Origin: Pachypanchax playfairii
Lineage: Eukaryota; Chordata; Actinopteri; Cyprinodontiformes; Aplocheilidae
Length of the DNA stretch: 64,000 nucleotides
Direction of reading: 5' to 3'
Assembly: GCA_006937955.1 (NCBI GenBank)
Contig: SSNP01000005.1
Span: 2,976,700 to 3,040,699 of the forward strand
Part shown: piece after piece, positions 48,671 through 60,067 of the stretch
Position numbering within the stretch: the stretch's first letter is position 1
Layout of the letters: each line of letters starts with the position of its first letter
Program-made: the position numbers and the translations under genes
The notes under the pieces: model-generated
Seen by the model: the letters and a program-made list of their open reading frames with translations, nothing else
Database searches by the model: none
Told to the model about the DNA's origin: nothing

Positions 48671-51600
48671 AGATGCTGGGAGGGAAGATCCAGAGCCACT
48701 GATGGAGATCTTGTTTCCTGCCCTCTGTACACAACTGCACTGCAAAAATGCCTCAACAAGCGAGTGTTTTAAGTGTGTAAATACTAAAGATTTTTACTTA
48801 CAGAAAAGAAGAGAACATTTCTCTTAGATGTTGAATCCAGTTCAGACTGGATTGCTCTTTAGATTTCACTCCTACTTTTTGATTCATCATTCCTTGTAGG
48901 TGGACCTGAGTTTCACTCAGACAAACTGTAGGATTTTTAAATAGCTCCTGCTCCAAACGATGCATCATTTTGACAGCGTTGGTTGCCTGCAGATCAGGCT
49001 CCCAAACAGCCGCAGCGAGAGGCCGTTACTCTAACAACCAACCGTCTGGAAAATGGAAGCTAACATTACAGAACTGTGGTGCTAACAAGGCGACGCTCCC
49101 TCTCCAACGGATTCTGTTCAACAGTGGTTCTGATCACCCCAGGTCTACAGCCCACCCATCACAGGACTCCTGAGAACTGAACGGACAGAGATGGAAGTTT
49201 GATGTGGGATTAGGTGGGAGTGCTTGATCTGTGCATCCAGCTACATCTGTCTCTGCACCCTCGTCCTATTAACCGTGCGTTTGAATCTCCTCGGATCTTT
49301 GTGCAATCAAGCCCAAAAGAGGCCATTTCAGTGAGCTGGAAGCAAACTCGCATCCTCTTAAGATTTACTTTGAAAAGACTTCAAGTACCTTCACTAACAA
49401 AGATTCATATGAGGATGTATTTTAGTTATTTAAATTAAAGCCACAAATTGACTGTTTTCTTTGTCCCCGTTTCCTGTACGCTGCTCTGTGACTCGTCCTG
49501 ATGGGATTAGATTCACCGTATTCACTGACAGCCTGCAGTACTTCTACAGAAATGACTGAAAAACTGTTAGAAAATCATGAGACGTGATCGAAGGTCTTCA
49601 CAGGTCCATCAAGTAATGAAATCCATCTGAGACAAACCAGCGTGTGATCTTCAAACAGCCATCAGAAACAGTCTGAAGGTCTGCTTGATGTTTGAAGTGC
49701 CGTTCTGTTCCTGGATGCTGTTGATGTCGGGAGACAAGACACGGGAGACTTCTGTGTTACTTCACGTCTTTCGGTGGCCTTAATAATCCTGCACTTTAAC
49801 TTCTTCATACTTTCTAAATTTTCACTTGACTGGTACGTTGTTTCCAGTGAAAATGTTGTTTTCCCTTTGCTAATGTTGCTTTATTTAAGTGAAAGTTATC
49901 AGACTGATGGTGGCTGATAAAACACACACAACTCAGTTAGAAGTGAGTTGTAAGAGTCCAGCTGGGACTCCAGCTCAGTCTGTCCTGGGATCAGCTGAAG
50001 CATTTCCACAGGTCAGACTGTGAGTCAGGTGTTACCTGCGTGGACAGAAGGTTTGGATTCTGTCTGCCTTTGAAAACACGTCTTTTGACAGTCGTCTCTG
50101 ATTCTCAGCGAGTTTGTCTCCAGAACGGGTCCAGGTTTGTTAGCAGAGACTCGTGGACTTGTGAAGACCTGATGTTTTGCTCTCATGTGTTCTGATGGTT
50201 TTAGCTTGCAGTGATGATGAACACTCAGCAGGAGAGAAGCTCTTACAGCTGGTAGAAGAAAGGATGTAGTAAACAAGTTGATCGAGTTATTTGGAAGCTG
50301 CTCAGTGTGCAGGTATGTGACTCATGATCACACCTTGTTTCTTTGTCAGGAGGAATAAGTTGGATAATGTCAGAGATCCTCCATGAGGAAATATTCTCAC
50401 TCTTACTGCTTTTTCCAATTAAGTCCATTTAACATCAGCTGGAGAAGATGGATGTGAGTCAGACTTTCATCCTGCATCTGTTTGTACTTCAGGCTGTTGG
50501 TTACTACTTTTTATTTAATCCCATTGGACGTTTTCTAATCCAGAAAAGTCAGAAGATGTTTCTCCATCTCGTCTCGGTTTCACCTCCTACAACTGGAACT
50601 CTCCGGGTTGTTGGACGGCTTCTTGACCAGATTTAAAAATATCCTGAACACCTCAGTTAAAATGATGTTTATTTAAAGAATATATATTGAATTTGGTTGG
50701 TTAAGCACCCTTAATGACTTTTTATGTGGCTACTCAAACTGTTGCTCTAACTATCTGCTGTGAGTGTGTATGAGAACAGATGAAGCTGAGGACAGGGATT
50801 CATCTCTGATGACGTCCCGAGACAGTGAACAGAAGAGATGACTGTCTGAATGAAGTTTTTATTTTCCCTCGTTCTGACTGGCTGTAACTCGACCTCTTCA
50901 CCTCACCAGCTTTCTGACGCTCAGCTCACGAGCCTTTACCTTCTTTGTTTGATTAGAGGAAGGAGAAAAGAGGAGGAGATCCAGGCGTCCTGCTGCCTGC
51001 CTGTATGGAAAGAAACTTGAGCTAATTTAAATCCAGAGGAAAAAGATTCTTTAAAAAGCATTTTAAAGACCTTTTAAACATCTGTCAAGGTGCTTTTTCT
51101 AACATACTGATGTGCAAATTAAAAAAAATAAAATAGAAAAATATAATTTAATTCTACTAAAAAAGAGGGAATAACAGTATTACTGTAAAGGCGGTAACTA
51201 ATAGATGCTTTTTAAAAGTAAATATCTGATAAAGATTTTTAAGTGGAAGCTTTTTTCATTTAAGTTCAGAAATATAAACCAAAATATAAAGTTTTAACAG
51301 CTGTTACTGCTGCTCTTTTAAACATTTGCTCAAATCAGACACTTTAAATTTTAGAGACGTTACAGTAAATCCTGCCGTTGTGTTTAAACAGGAACATCTT
51401 GCTGTGTGAAATTAAAGTAATTTTGCTTATGATATTTCTTCCTTCACAAAAAAGTTTTTTCAGAGAAAATAAATCTGACCTAAACCAGGTAAAGTTATTT
51501 AACGCAGGAGGAGCAGAGGTTGTAATACCACTTCTAACCGCCAGGGGGGATAATTACCTCCTCTGCTGATTAAACCTCAAAAACAATATTTAAAAATAAT

Positions 51601-52150
51601 TTAGTGATTTGTATTTTTTAAATTTCATTTTATTATTGATTAAATTAAAATTTTTGTTTTCTTTTTCTGTGTTTATTTTTTAACAGTTACCAACACATTT
51701 ATAGAAAAGCTAAACAAACTGCATTGTTGTCTGATGCAGCAGTTGTGGATTTATTTTCTCTCCATATAAGCAGGAAGTTTTCCTCTCTGACTTCTCACCC
51801 TCCAGGCTGTTTGTGCGTTTACTCCCTGTGAGCAAACAGCAGTTAGTTTATTCATGGGACTCATAATTCTCTTCCTCCTCCAATCAGATGAGGGCTGCCC
51901 NNNNNNNNNNCCCCCCCCCCCCCCCCCATTCTGTTATAGTGGGTTTTTGGTTCAATGGTTTTACACACTACAGTAAAAAAAAAAAAGATTATCTTGTTAA
52001 TATAACCCTCCCACCTGACAATAATGTATCAAATCTTTAAATATTATCATGTTAAGAGTATACTTTATGCAAATATATATGAGTATGATGAGTGTATTGT
52101 ATGTATCAGCAGTGAAATATTTTTAAAATAAAATTATTTGTTTCTGTCTT
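48671..52150 (+). other. bmal1: bmal1 3' untranslated region and downstream DNA
   Basis: No coding sequence follows the stop. An ATTAAA near 49,433 could end a short 3' UTR of about 0.8 kb. AATAAA at 52127-52132 followed by a T/G-rich stretch could end a long one. A poly-C tract with a 10-N gap lies at 51901-51927. The extent of the UTR is uncertain. Confidence 0.5.
51901..51927. repeat. Poly-C tract with a 10-N assembly gap
   Basis: Ten N (51901-51910) are followed by 17 C. This is an assembly placeholder in a homopolymer. The sequence length here is not reliable. Confidence 0.9.
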
Positions 52151-53227
52151 AGTGGATTTGTTCATGTTTACTGTTCACACACGTCACTTGGAAGGATCTT
52201 CTTTCTGTTTGTTGCCCAGAACTCTGGTTTATACCTGATCTGCTCTCTCAGCCAATCAGGACGGCCCAGTGGTATTTTTAAATGATGTTGCCATCCAGCT
52301 GCAGGAAGATCTGTCACAACAAGGAGCTGGAATAAGTGTTACGACCTTGGAGCTCCTTCGCTCCCCGGCAGCTGAATGGAGGTCAGTGAATGATGTGCAC
52401 ATCAGCACGTTTGTTAGAAAAAGAGTTTGTAGTTGATAAAATCTAAATGATGGTTTACAGAAGAATTAAAAATCCTCCAGTATCGTTTGCATCTTTCATT
52501 CTGTGGCCTCAAAAGTTATTTAAAGCACGAGTGAACACTTTGAACTTGTGCATTAAATAATCAGAATTCCAGTGGGAGCAGCATCTACATATTTAATTCC
52601 TCAATTTCCATTTCTGACTCGTTAATTCCACTTTTTATTCTAAATCCCTAAGAATAAAAATCCAAACTGACTGCTGGTGAATCAGATGGAGATGATTTAA
52701 CATCCCGGGCAACATTTAATGGTTTTCTGGTGAAGTGCGGCTCCACAGAACCACTAATTACTCTGATCAGTGTTTAAATAAAAAAATACAAAGCCTTTTA
52801 TTTACAGCTGTCTGAGTGACACATGCTGTAAAGTTTAGATGAAAATACAATTTTCATTTTTTAGTCTTACAGGATGAACGACTTTTAGATCCCAGCTGCA
52901 CTATTTTCTACAACTTTAGTGATAAATAAGATTTACAAAAAGCAATTTATACAAAAATCAGTCTTTTTTTTTTTTTTTTTACTTGAAATGATGAAACCAA
53001 GTTCTCGGTTCGACGTTGGATCTGATTTATCCTGAACTCTGAATTCCTTGAACTTCACTGAGATTCTAAATGTTCTGCATCTTTTTGGATATTTTAATGA
53101 TGAGATCTGAATTTGGTTTTGATGTTTTACGTGTGAATGAATTGCTCCCTTGACCCGCCGGCTCGTTTATCACAACCTGCATTTCTTCAGAAAAGGAAGA
53201 AGCATGACGAAGCTGTTGTGAATCAGA

Positions 53228-53678
53228 TTTATTTAAAAACTGTTTGACATCTTTTTTCACATTCTGTGCTCACAGCAGTGATGAGAAATCTGTGCAGTTT
53301 CAGAATCGCTCAAACTGTAAAAACATGACAAACTAGGAACAAATTAAACAGAAATCTTAATGCTCCAAAACAAGTTTTATAAAGACTTTAAATATACTGA
53401 GAAAAAGAATCTTATCTGATATATTAGCTCCAAATAAACCACGAGGCACTAAAGTCCACATTTCCAAAGAGGTTCAGTATCTCACAACACCCAAATGTCT
53501 CACACATGCTTTAATAAAATGTAAAACAGTACTCAGTATCTCCACGTGTACCGAATGCATCAGAACTCTCCTTTGGTCAGATAAATAAGAAGAAATGGGT
53601 GAAAACAGCAGCTGATGTGCTTCTGGTTCAGTTAGATGCTGCAGACGTGCAGCAGAAGGTAAAGTGGTGTTTACTCTC

Positions 53679-53712
<34 letters not shown>

Positions 53713-53860
53713 CTGTCCTGGTGCTTCTAACCATGTTCACACTCAAGAGGCCAGAAGTGCTTTATATCTGACAGGCGTGTTTATTGGCTCACAGAGAATC
53801 AGGTTTGTGCAGCATTTTGTGGTCTGATGCTCAGAGTGAACATGGCGGTGGAGAACTGCA
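53228..53860 (-). other. btbd10: btbd10 3' untranslated region
   Basis: Follows the stop codon at 53861-53863. On the minus strand, AATAAA occurs at 53780-53785 (very close to the stop) and at 53228-53233. The second is the likelier end. The UTR contains a (CT)n tract in the transcript (GA at 53682-53710). Confidence 0.5.
53682..53710. repeat. (GA)n microsatellite in the btbd10 3' UTR
   Basis: About 14 GA units in a row. In the transcript this is a polypyrimidine (CU) run about 150 nt after the stop. Confidence 0.9.
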
Positions 53861-54312
53861 TCACACAGAGGGGGGCGGCGTGTCGGGGTCCGGCTCATAG
53901 CGGTAAGTGTTCTGACTGTGGCTGCTGCTGTGCTGCTGCTGGTTGCCGATGTGCTGGCTGCCTCCCCTGCTGTCCTGGGCCTGCTGGTTCGGACCCGGAC
54001 TGTTCTCTGGTCCCTGGCCAGGAAATGGCTGGTGGAGGTCGTTTGCACCCGGCAGATGGGGCAGAGTGTCCAACTCGTCTACCTGCGGCCCCGGGGGGTG
54101 CATGACCACCAGCTGGTCCTGAGGAATATCTGCAGCTGCTGCCGCCAGGTTGGTGGTCGACTTTGACTTGACGCACTGGAAGTCCACGTGGCGACTCTTC
54201 CCTTCCTCCTTCTCCCAGGACATGCGAATGAAGGGACGCTGGACATAGTTGTAGATGACCTCTGGGCGACCCCCGGGACGGCGCTTGACTTTCTCTTTAT
54301 AGGTGGGGTATC
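53861..54312 (-). CDS. btbd10: btbd10 last coding exon with extended C-terminus
   Basis: Encodes GYPTYKEKVKRRPGGRPEVI through NLAAAAADIPQDQLVVMHPP, which is conserved, then a tail beyond the mammalian end, rich in Q, S, G and P and ending DPDTPPPSV. In this frame the region stays open on both strands because it is GC-rich. The opposite-strand frames are shadows. Confidence 0.93.
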
Positions 54313-57300
54313 CTAATGATAGGAGGGAAGTTAAGGAAACATCTTAGTTCCAGTCTTTATGTTAATTATCTGTAGCATCAGGTTTTAATACTCAGGTGGA
54401 ACGTAGAACATGATTCAACCTGAACTGTGTAAATGTAGTAAAACATCCAACATGCTGTAAAACCTGCTGGTTCTGGATCAGCTGTATGACAGAATGTTGT
54501 TCTTTTGACTGCACCGTGTTCTCAGAAGTACCTTCGATTCCCAGTCGGATCTTTTTCAGTCCTCGGTCCTTCAGCACAGATTTCGCCACGTCTCTGTTCT
54601 CTATGTACTTGAAGAAGCGGTAGAGTTTGGTGCTGTAGATAACTGGAAAGGAAAGAAACATTCAACTCCTCAATATATCGTTATCACACTGTTCACCGGT
54701 CAGCAGAGATGTTTATCCCACCGCGTCCAGCTGCTGCAGCCTCCAGCTTCAAGTGTAAAACAAGTGTTTATTTAAACATGTGGAGCAGCAGGTCAGTGTT
54801 TCTTACTCTGTGAGTACTCCTCTCCCATCTGCGGTGGGTACTCTTCATCCCAGTCCACCACATCATCATCAGTCAGCACCACCACGTGACACTCCCGCTC
54901 GCCGCTCTGGGCGCTGGCCACCATCAGAGGCAGCACCATCTCCTCCAAGTAACACTCGAATTGACGCCGCGCTCCGTCGTTGGACAGCTCGTGCATCAGG
55001 GCGCCTGAGGAAGAGGATGAGACGAGATCTGAAACCTGAATGTATATTTTAACTCAAACTCAGTAAAAACTGAACCAAACTCAAGGGATGAACATGTCGA
55101 CATCAGTCAGACTGGTACAGAGAGAAGACTCGGTGGAAATCAGTTTCAGTTTTTCATTATTTAAAGATGAAGTTTCAATCTGAGACAGATTTTCAGTGAC
55201 GTTCACACTTTGGAACATTTATTTATTCAGTTTTTTATAAACACAGTTTAAGTTTTTGCTAAATTTCAGCTCCAATTTTTTTGTGATTTTTCACTTTCTT
55301 TTGCATTCTGTGACAAACTGAACATGATGAAGTTTTTCTGGGTGTTTGAACTCAGCATCATTGCATCAGATATCAGCCCGATGTGTTCATGTTCAGGTGG
55401 GATCTACCAACCTGCAGAAACACGCAGCACTGAGATGCTGCACCAGCTGTAACATCGAACTGACCGTCACGTTTACATCAGAACGTCACACTGATTTTAG
55501 GAGGAAATTCAGTGTGAAATTAACCAGAAAATAAAACCCAGCAGCAATAAAACCTCACAAAGCAGAACTCCATGAATATTAAGATAAAACTCACATCCTG
55601 TTGTAGATGAAATTGCACCGCCTGCTCTGGTTTGTTACGTGGGCACGTAACCTGCAGTAAATCTTACAGCTAATCCTGACCTACTTAACACCGTGCATGC
55701 AGCAGCAGGAGCAGCTTGTGAGCTGATGCTGCTCCTCCCACACAGACAAAAACCAGAAGCGTCGACGTGCACATATCATGCACGCGCATCAAACTAATAA
55801 CACCAGGTCGCTGCATGACGACAGTTACATCAAATATAAAAACAACCATTAAAGTAATAATCTACAGCTGCTTGGTTTCATCACATCACTCAGACTAAAG
55901 TTTCTCTCTGATGTGACGTTCACACTCAGCTCCGGTTCTTGTGTTCCCTCCTAATGCTGCACTACAAAAACAACTCAATGATCTGTTCACACTCATCAAC
56001 CTCACATGCACAAACAGTCTGCTGCTCTCCACAGCTGACACACAACCGGCGGCGTGCGCTTGCTGTACTCACTCAGGTCTCTGCACTTGATGGTGCTGTA
56101 GTTGAAGGAGATGCAGAGATAGTCACATGCCTCCCTCAGCTCGGGAATGGAAACACCGTCAGGGCAGCGGATTATCCCCGACTTGTAGTAATCCTGCCAT
56201 TTTCACCAGCACACGCACGCAGAAATGAATAAAGAGGGCATTCATGCGCACAAACGAGCAGGGGAGGAAAAACAGGACGCCATTATTAACGCTGCCTCGC
56301 TCACCCAGAGAGAAAGATGAGAAAGAGGAGGAGGGATGAAGGTAAAAATCAAGCTAAGTCACTGACAGAGAAGGAGGCGGGATCAAAACTAAAGGATGCC
56401 GACGTCACTACCCCCCCCATCCCACTCCCCGCTCCGCTCCACTTTCCATCCACTGCTGGTGGAAAGTGCCCCCCCCCCCCCAATGCTCTCCTTCACTCAC
56501 GTTCACGTCTCCTTCAATTTCCTTTGTGCCTTTTAACCATACACACCAGTTAACTGTAGAGTGACCGCCATGTGTCCCCAACAGGCAGGTGGACCAAAGA
56601 CATTTTGTACTGCTGGAGACCAACAGACAGGAATGTTTTCAGGACGCTCTTCTGACCCCCACCTGCGTGACACACCTGAATTTCCTCCTATGAGGCGTCT
56701 CCAGATGTTTTCTATAAATGGCTTCCGATCACGAGAAATAAAAACGCACGTGCACGGCAGTCTGTGAGCTCAAGCAGTTGTGCACCTGATAACTGTATTT
56801 ACATATCTGTTGTGGATGAAACGCTGGTTTTAATTACTCAGACTTTTATATTAAAGATGCTTCTGATTCCAGCTGTTCATACACTTCTGAGTGAAAACAC
56901 TTCGGTTTATGGATTTAAAAAATCAGACTGAAATTTAATATCGAGGAACCTTTTGTAAAAACAAATGTTTATCAAAACATGAAAATGAGAGGACGAACTT
57001 TCCTGTTTGAAAAACGTGTACACGCGTATCCATGCGCAACCCACAGATCCTGGACTCAGAGGGAACGTGGACTTTAAAGGCCACTCCAAAGTCTGGATCC
57101 TGTTCTTCAAAGACCTGAACCCCCTCAGTCAGATCATCACAAAGAGGCTACGGATGCTGGTCCCAAAGTGGAGCAGTCATCAGCCTCCTCCTCTACATGG
57201 ACCCCATCGAGCTGTACGCTAAAGATGAACAACACATGGACTCAGTGATCCACCGCACCAGGACTTACAGCAAACACATTAGAATGTTATTCAGACCCGA

Positions 57301-60003
57301 TAAAAGGAGCCGAGTACCTAAAGCCTTAGTAACAACGACCCGTACAAACAGTTGCCAATGATTTTTGGACCATTTCCTAATTAAGACTCTATTGTTTGTG
57401 GTCCATTTGGAAGTTCGTGGTCAGGTCGATGGTCTAGATCGTCCATGAACAAGCCACAAAAACCCTTTGCGGGGATTATTTACTTATTACTTATTTATTT
57501 GAAGGAGGACACGAGGTTGTTTGGTGTGAGAGAAGATGTAGAGGACAGATGGAGATGGATAACTTGCTGTAGCGACTCCTGAAGGAGCAGCATAAAGGAG
57601 AAGAATAACTTCTAAAATGATATTATAATATATGCATTATTGAAAGCTTGAAAATTAGAAGCTTTTCTGCAAATTTCTGAGCAAATATGATGATCAACTC
57701 ACAGAATTTTGGCCATATTGGACCTCCACCATTTATATTCATTGACAAAATGTGTCGACAGCTGGAGGCTCTTCATAACAACAACTTGAATTTGCCTGAG
57801 TTGTGCATTGAGGGTGGCACGCATTCGCATATCTTATGACAATAATTTTTGCAAATCTGGGGGCAACATGGGGTTCGGTGTCTTGCCCAAGGACACTTCG
57901 ACATGTGGGGGTGGAAGCCAGGATCGACCTGACAACCTTCCGATTGGAAGACGACCGCTCTAACCACTGAGCCACAGCTGTCCCAATACCAAGACAAGAA
58001 AGATCCTGAAGTCCAGCACCCAGAGAAGAAGGAGGGAGGCTGAGGACTAGTGAGCATCAGGGTCACTAGACAGGATGAAACAACAAAGATGCTGCTACGT
58101 GAGAGTCTGAGACAGATGACCCGCCTGGACATGATGATGGTCAACAACAGAAGAAGGAAGTAGTGACAGATGAAATGATCCGAAGTTATTATCATAACAT
58201 CAAGAAGAAGAAACATGAGAAGCTTTAGAAATCCCAAGGGCTGAAAGAGGAAACGGAGAAGTTGTTGAAAGTGAAGAACTGAGTGGTACCAGAGGTCATC
58301 GGATCTCTCGGTGCCGTGGAACGTTTCTATAAAACAAAACAAAGTACTCGCCCCTGTTTAAGTGTTTGTACTGATGTTTTTGAACACACAAGTAACAGAT
58401 GAGAGAAGTAATAAAAGTAATAACAGTTAACAGTGACTGCTCACATGGTCCCAGATACTCGGCCAGCTCGGCATCTCTGATCCTCAGAATAAAAACTGTT
58501 ACTGGTTCCAACCTCAGCCAGTCTGGGAAAATTTGATGTTTCATTTTGTAAATGAGGCCGTTGGCAAAAGCAGCAGCGCTAATTATATTACCATTAACAT
58601 TTGTTAAGACAATAGACTTTATATCACAAAGTCTAAAATATCCCAATCAAAATATACACAAGAACTAAAAAGTAGATAAATTCTTACTGTTCACGTTACA
58701 GGATGAATTGAAAATGGATGTTTTGCCCCAGAAGGAAGTGAAGAAGAGAAAAGATGAAGATTAAGGAGGGAGAGGAGGAGTTACAGGTGAAGCTGCAGGA
58801 AGAAGTGACCAAAGGCAGCAGCAATGCTACAAAGACAACATGATAGAAGAAAAAGACCAAACATCTTACCAGGATGGCTCTGAAGACAGTGGAGCTGATG
58901 CCATCTGCCACCTCAAACTCTCCTTTCTCATTGGGTCGGGTGAAATTGTTGTCCCGCCCAGAACCAAACATCCTGAAAGCAAAGAATAAAGACATGCTGA
59001 TCAGTTCGTGTAAAAACCTTCAGAGACGTCTAGTTTCTAATGAAGAAACTCAGCAGACTAAAGAATTGACACTCGAGCACTTTTTGTTCAGACTGAACAG
59101 GAACTTGGATGTTTTGGAAACTTTGGATACAAAGAAATGACAGAATAAATCCAGTTTGAGCCGTGACACCTGAGACAGACCGACGCCATCAGATTCTAAC
59201 TGCTTATAGTTCAAATCCATCAACAGGCAGTTTCCTTGCAAAGTCATGACAATGTTTGCAACGCTGAAGAAAAAGTTCCAAATATCCATTTACTTGAAGT
59301 TTTTTTCCCTGATGAGTGAGTGTGAGTGTCTGGCTGTATGTGGAGCCTGTTGGGATCTTCTCTCAGCTGTCTGTGGATTGTTTAATAAACAGTATCTCAG
59401 GTTTATTACCTGCCCAGCATGGTGTTGGGTTGAGCTGTGAAAATACCAGGATCCACCACAAATCTTGTGTTGTCCACAATCAGTGTGACTCTTTCTCCTG
59501 GTCGCAGCCCAGCGCGATGTTCTTTGCTGCCCAGGTCATACACGTAGATCATATCACAGGGTCCTTGACCCACAGACTTGGAGTGATGGTCCTTTCCAAG
59601 AGGACCCAGGGACCGCGGTATGTGTCCCCCAGTCAAAGCTCCTCCTACGTGTGAATAAGGATGAGAAACTCTGGGGGGGCGTGGACTGGAGGATCTGGAG
59701 GATGAACCTCCATCCCCATGTTCACGATCTACAGATGAAAGAATGACACATGAACACGGGGAGTTAAAGCGTTTAAGAGTGTCTCCAATAACAAGAAGGT
59801 CCGATTTGAACTTTACCGTGTTGTCGGGTTGGAGAAGTAACATTCCTGATGCAGGGCGTCAGCTGACTTTCTCCTCGCTCGTGGGAGGACTCACGTGAAC
59901 GATCGCTGGAGCGCCGTCGTTGCTCCCGATGATGTTCTTCTCCTCCTCTTTCTCTGGTCCCTCCAGTGGCCCCACCACTAACACCAGCCCCATACAGACT
60001 CAT
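53861..60003 (-). CDS. btbd10: BTBD10, BTB/POZ-domain protein
   Basis: Seven exons in transcript order: 59817-60003, 59410-59728, 58870-58972, 56073-56193, 54807-55004, 54532-54642, 53861-54312. All have GT-AG borders and total 1491 bases, so 496 residues plus stop from the ATG at 60003. Residues about 20-60 are an Arg/Ser/Glu-rich segment (RRRSSDRSRESSHERGESQL) with the conserved LTPCIRNVTSP. The BTB domain is about 142-250 (RVTLIVDNTRFVVDP, MLGRMFGSGRDNNFTRPNEK, LREACDYLCISF). The following domain includes VVVLTDDDVVDWDEEYPPQM and PGGRPEVIYNYVQRPFIRMS. The C-terminus has a Q/S-rich extension longer than in human. Human BTBD10 is reported to enhance AKT signalling by restraining PP2A. In human it starts about 48 residues earlier; see the separate entry on the 5' exon. 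Confidence 0.96.
54532..55004 (-). CDS. btbd10: btbd10 exons after the BTB domain
   Basis: Exons 54807-55004 (198 bp) and 54532-54642 (111 bp) encode ALMHELSNDGARRQFECYLE, LTDDDVVDWDEEYPPQMGEE and IYSTKLYRFFKYIENRDVAK. They are near-identical to human. Both junctions keep frame (SQ|I and EG|Y). Confidence 0.93.
56073..56193 (-). CDS. btbd10: btbd10 BTB exon, C-terminal half
   Basis: A 121-bp exon encoding DYYKSGIIRCPDGVSIPELR through KCRDL. It lies in a locally GC-rich block. The GTGAGTAC donor and TGGCAG acceptor are clear. Confidence 0.93.
57010..58330 (+). mobile_element. LINE reverse transcriptase remnant, split by a SINE
   Basis: NPLSQIIT, LLYMDPIELYAKDEQHMDSV and IHRTRTYSKHI read in different frames around 57,105-57,290. 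They match the N-L-SQ and YMDDIKLYAKNE boxes of a fish R2/Dong-type LINE, with the catalytic YMDD changed to YMDP. After the SINE, VVPEVIGSLGAVE (about 58,282-58,320) matches its C-terminal VVPVVIGALGAV. The copy has stops and a damaged active site, so it is dead. Confidence 0.6.
57740..57990 (-). mobile_element. tRNA-derived SINE
   Basis: On the minus strand, the box A-like AGCTGTGGCTCAGTGGTTAG is followed by GCGGTCGTCTTCCAATCGGA, the box B-like GGTTGTCAGGTCGATCC, then GTCCTTGGGCAAGACACCGA. This is a familiar teleost SINE head. It sits between the two halves of the LINE. Confidence 0.75.
58870..58972 (-). CDS. btbd10: btbd10 BTB exon, middle
   Basis: A 103-bp exon encoding MFGSGRDNNFTRPNEKGEFE and VADGISSTVFRAIL. 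This is the most conserved part of the BTB fold of this family. Confidence 0.94.
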
Positions 60004-60067
60004 GGTTCTGACCCGCGGATGCTGTGGTTGACGGTTGTACTCCAACCCAGACAAAGCACACTGCTTA
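59410..60067 (-). CDS. btbd10: btbd10 N-terminal exons
   Basis: Exon 59410-59728 (319 bp) encodes a Ser/Pro-rich linker (SSSRSSSPRPPRVSHPYSH) and the start of the BTB domain. The exon ending at 59817 begins at an acceptor whose first exon base is 60067. It is open from there (SKQCALSGLEYNRQPQHPRV) to the ATG at 60003, so translation may start in an upstream exon. Confidence 0.88.

Larger units (their letters stand above)
56194..58869 (-). other. btbd10 intron with a LINE and a nested SINE
   Basis: A 2.7-kb intron. It contains poly-C tracts (56411-56419 and 56471-56481), an R2-like LINE remnant on the plus strand (about 57,010-58,330) and a tRNA-derived SINE inserted inside it on the minus strand (about 57,740-57,990). 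Confidence 0.65.

Noticed and set aside
53682..53710. Repeat tracts considered as CRISPR-like or origin-like
   Set aside because: It is a simple GA microsatellite; a vertebrate genome has no CRISPR arrays.
53827..54176. Overlapping open frames of 82-120 codons on both strands
   Set aside because: They are shadows of the GC-rich last coding exon of btbd10. Only the frame ending at 53861 is supported by family similarity.
57773..58342. 189-codon minus-strand open frame
   Set aside because: It runs antisense through a LINE remnant and across a SINE, so it is a by-product of those repeats.
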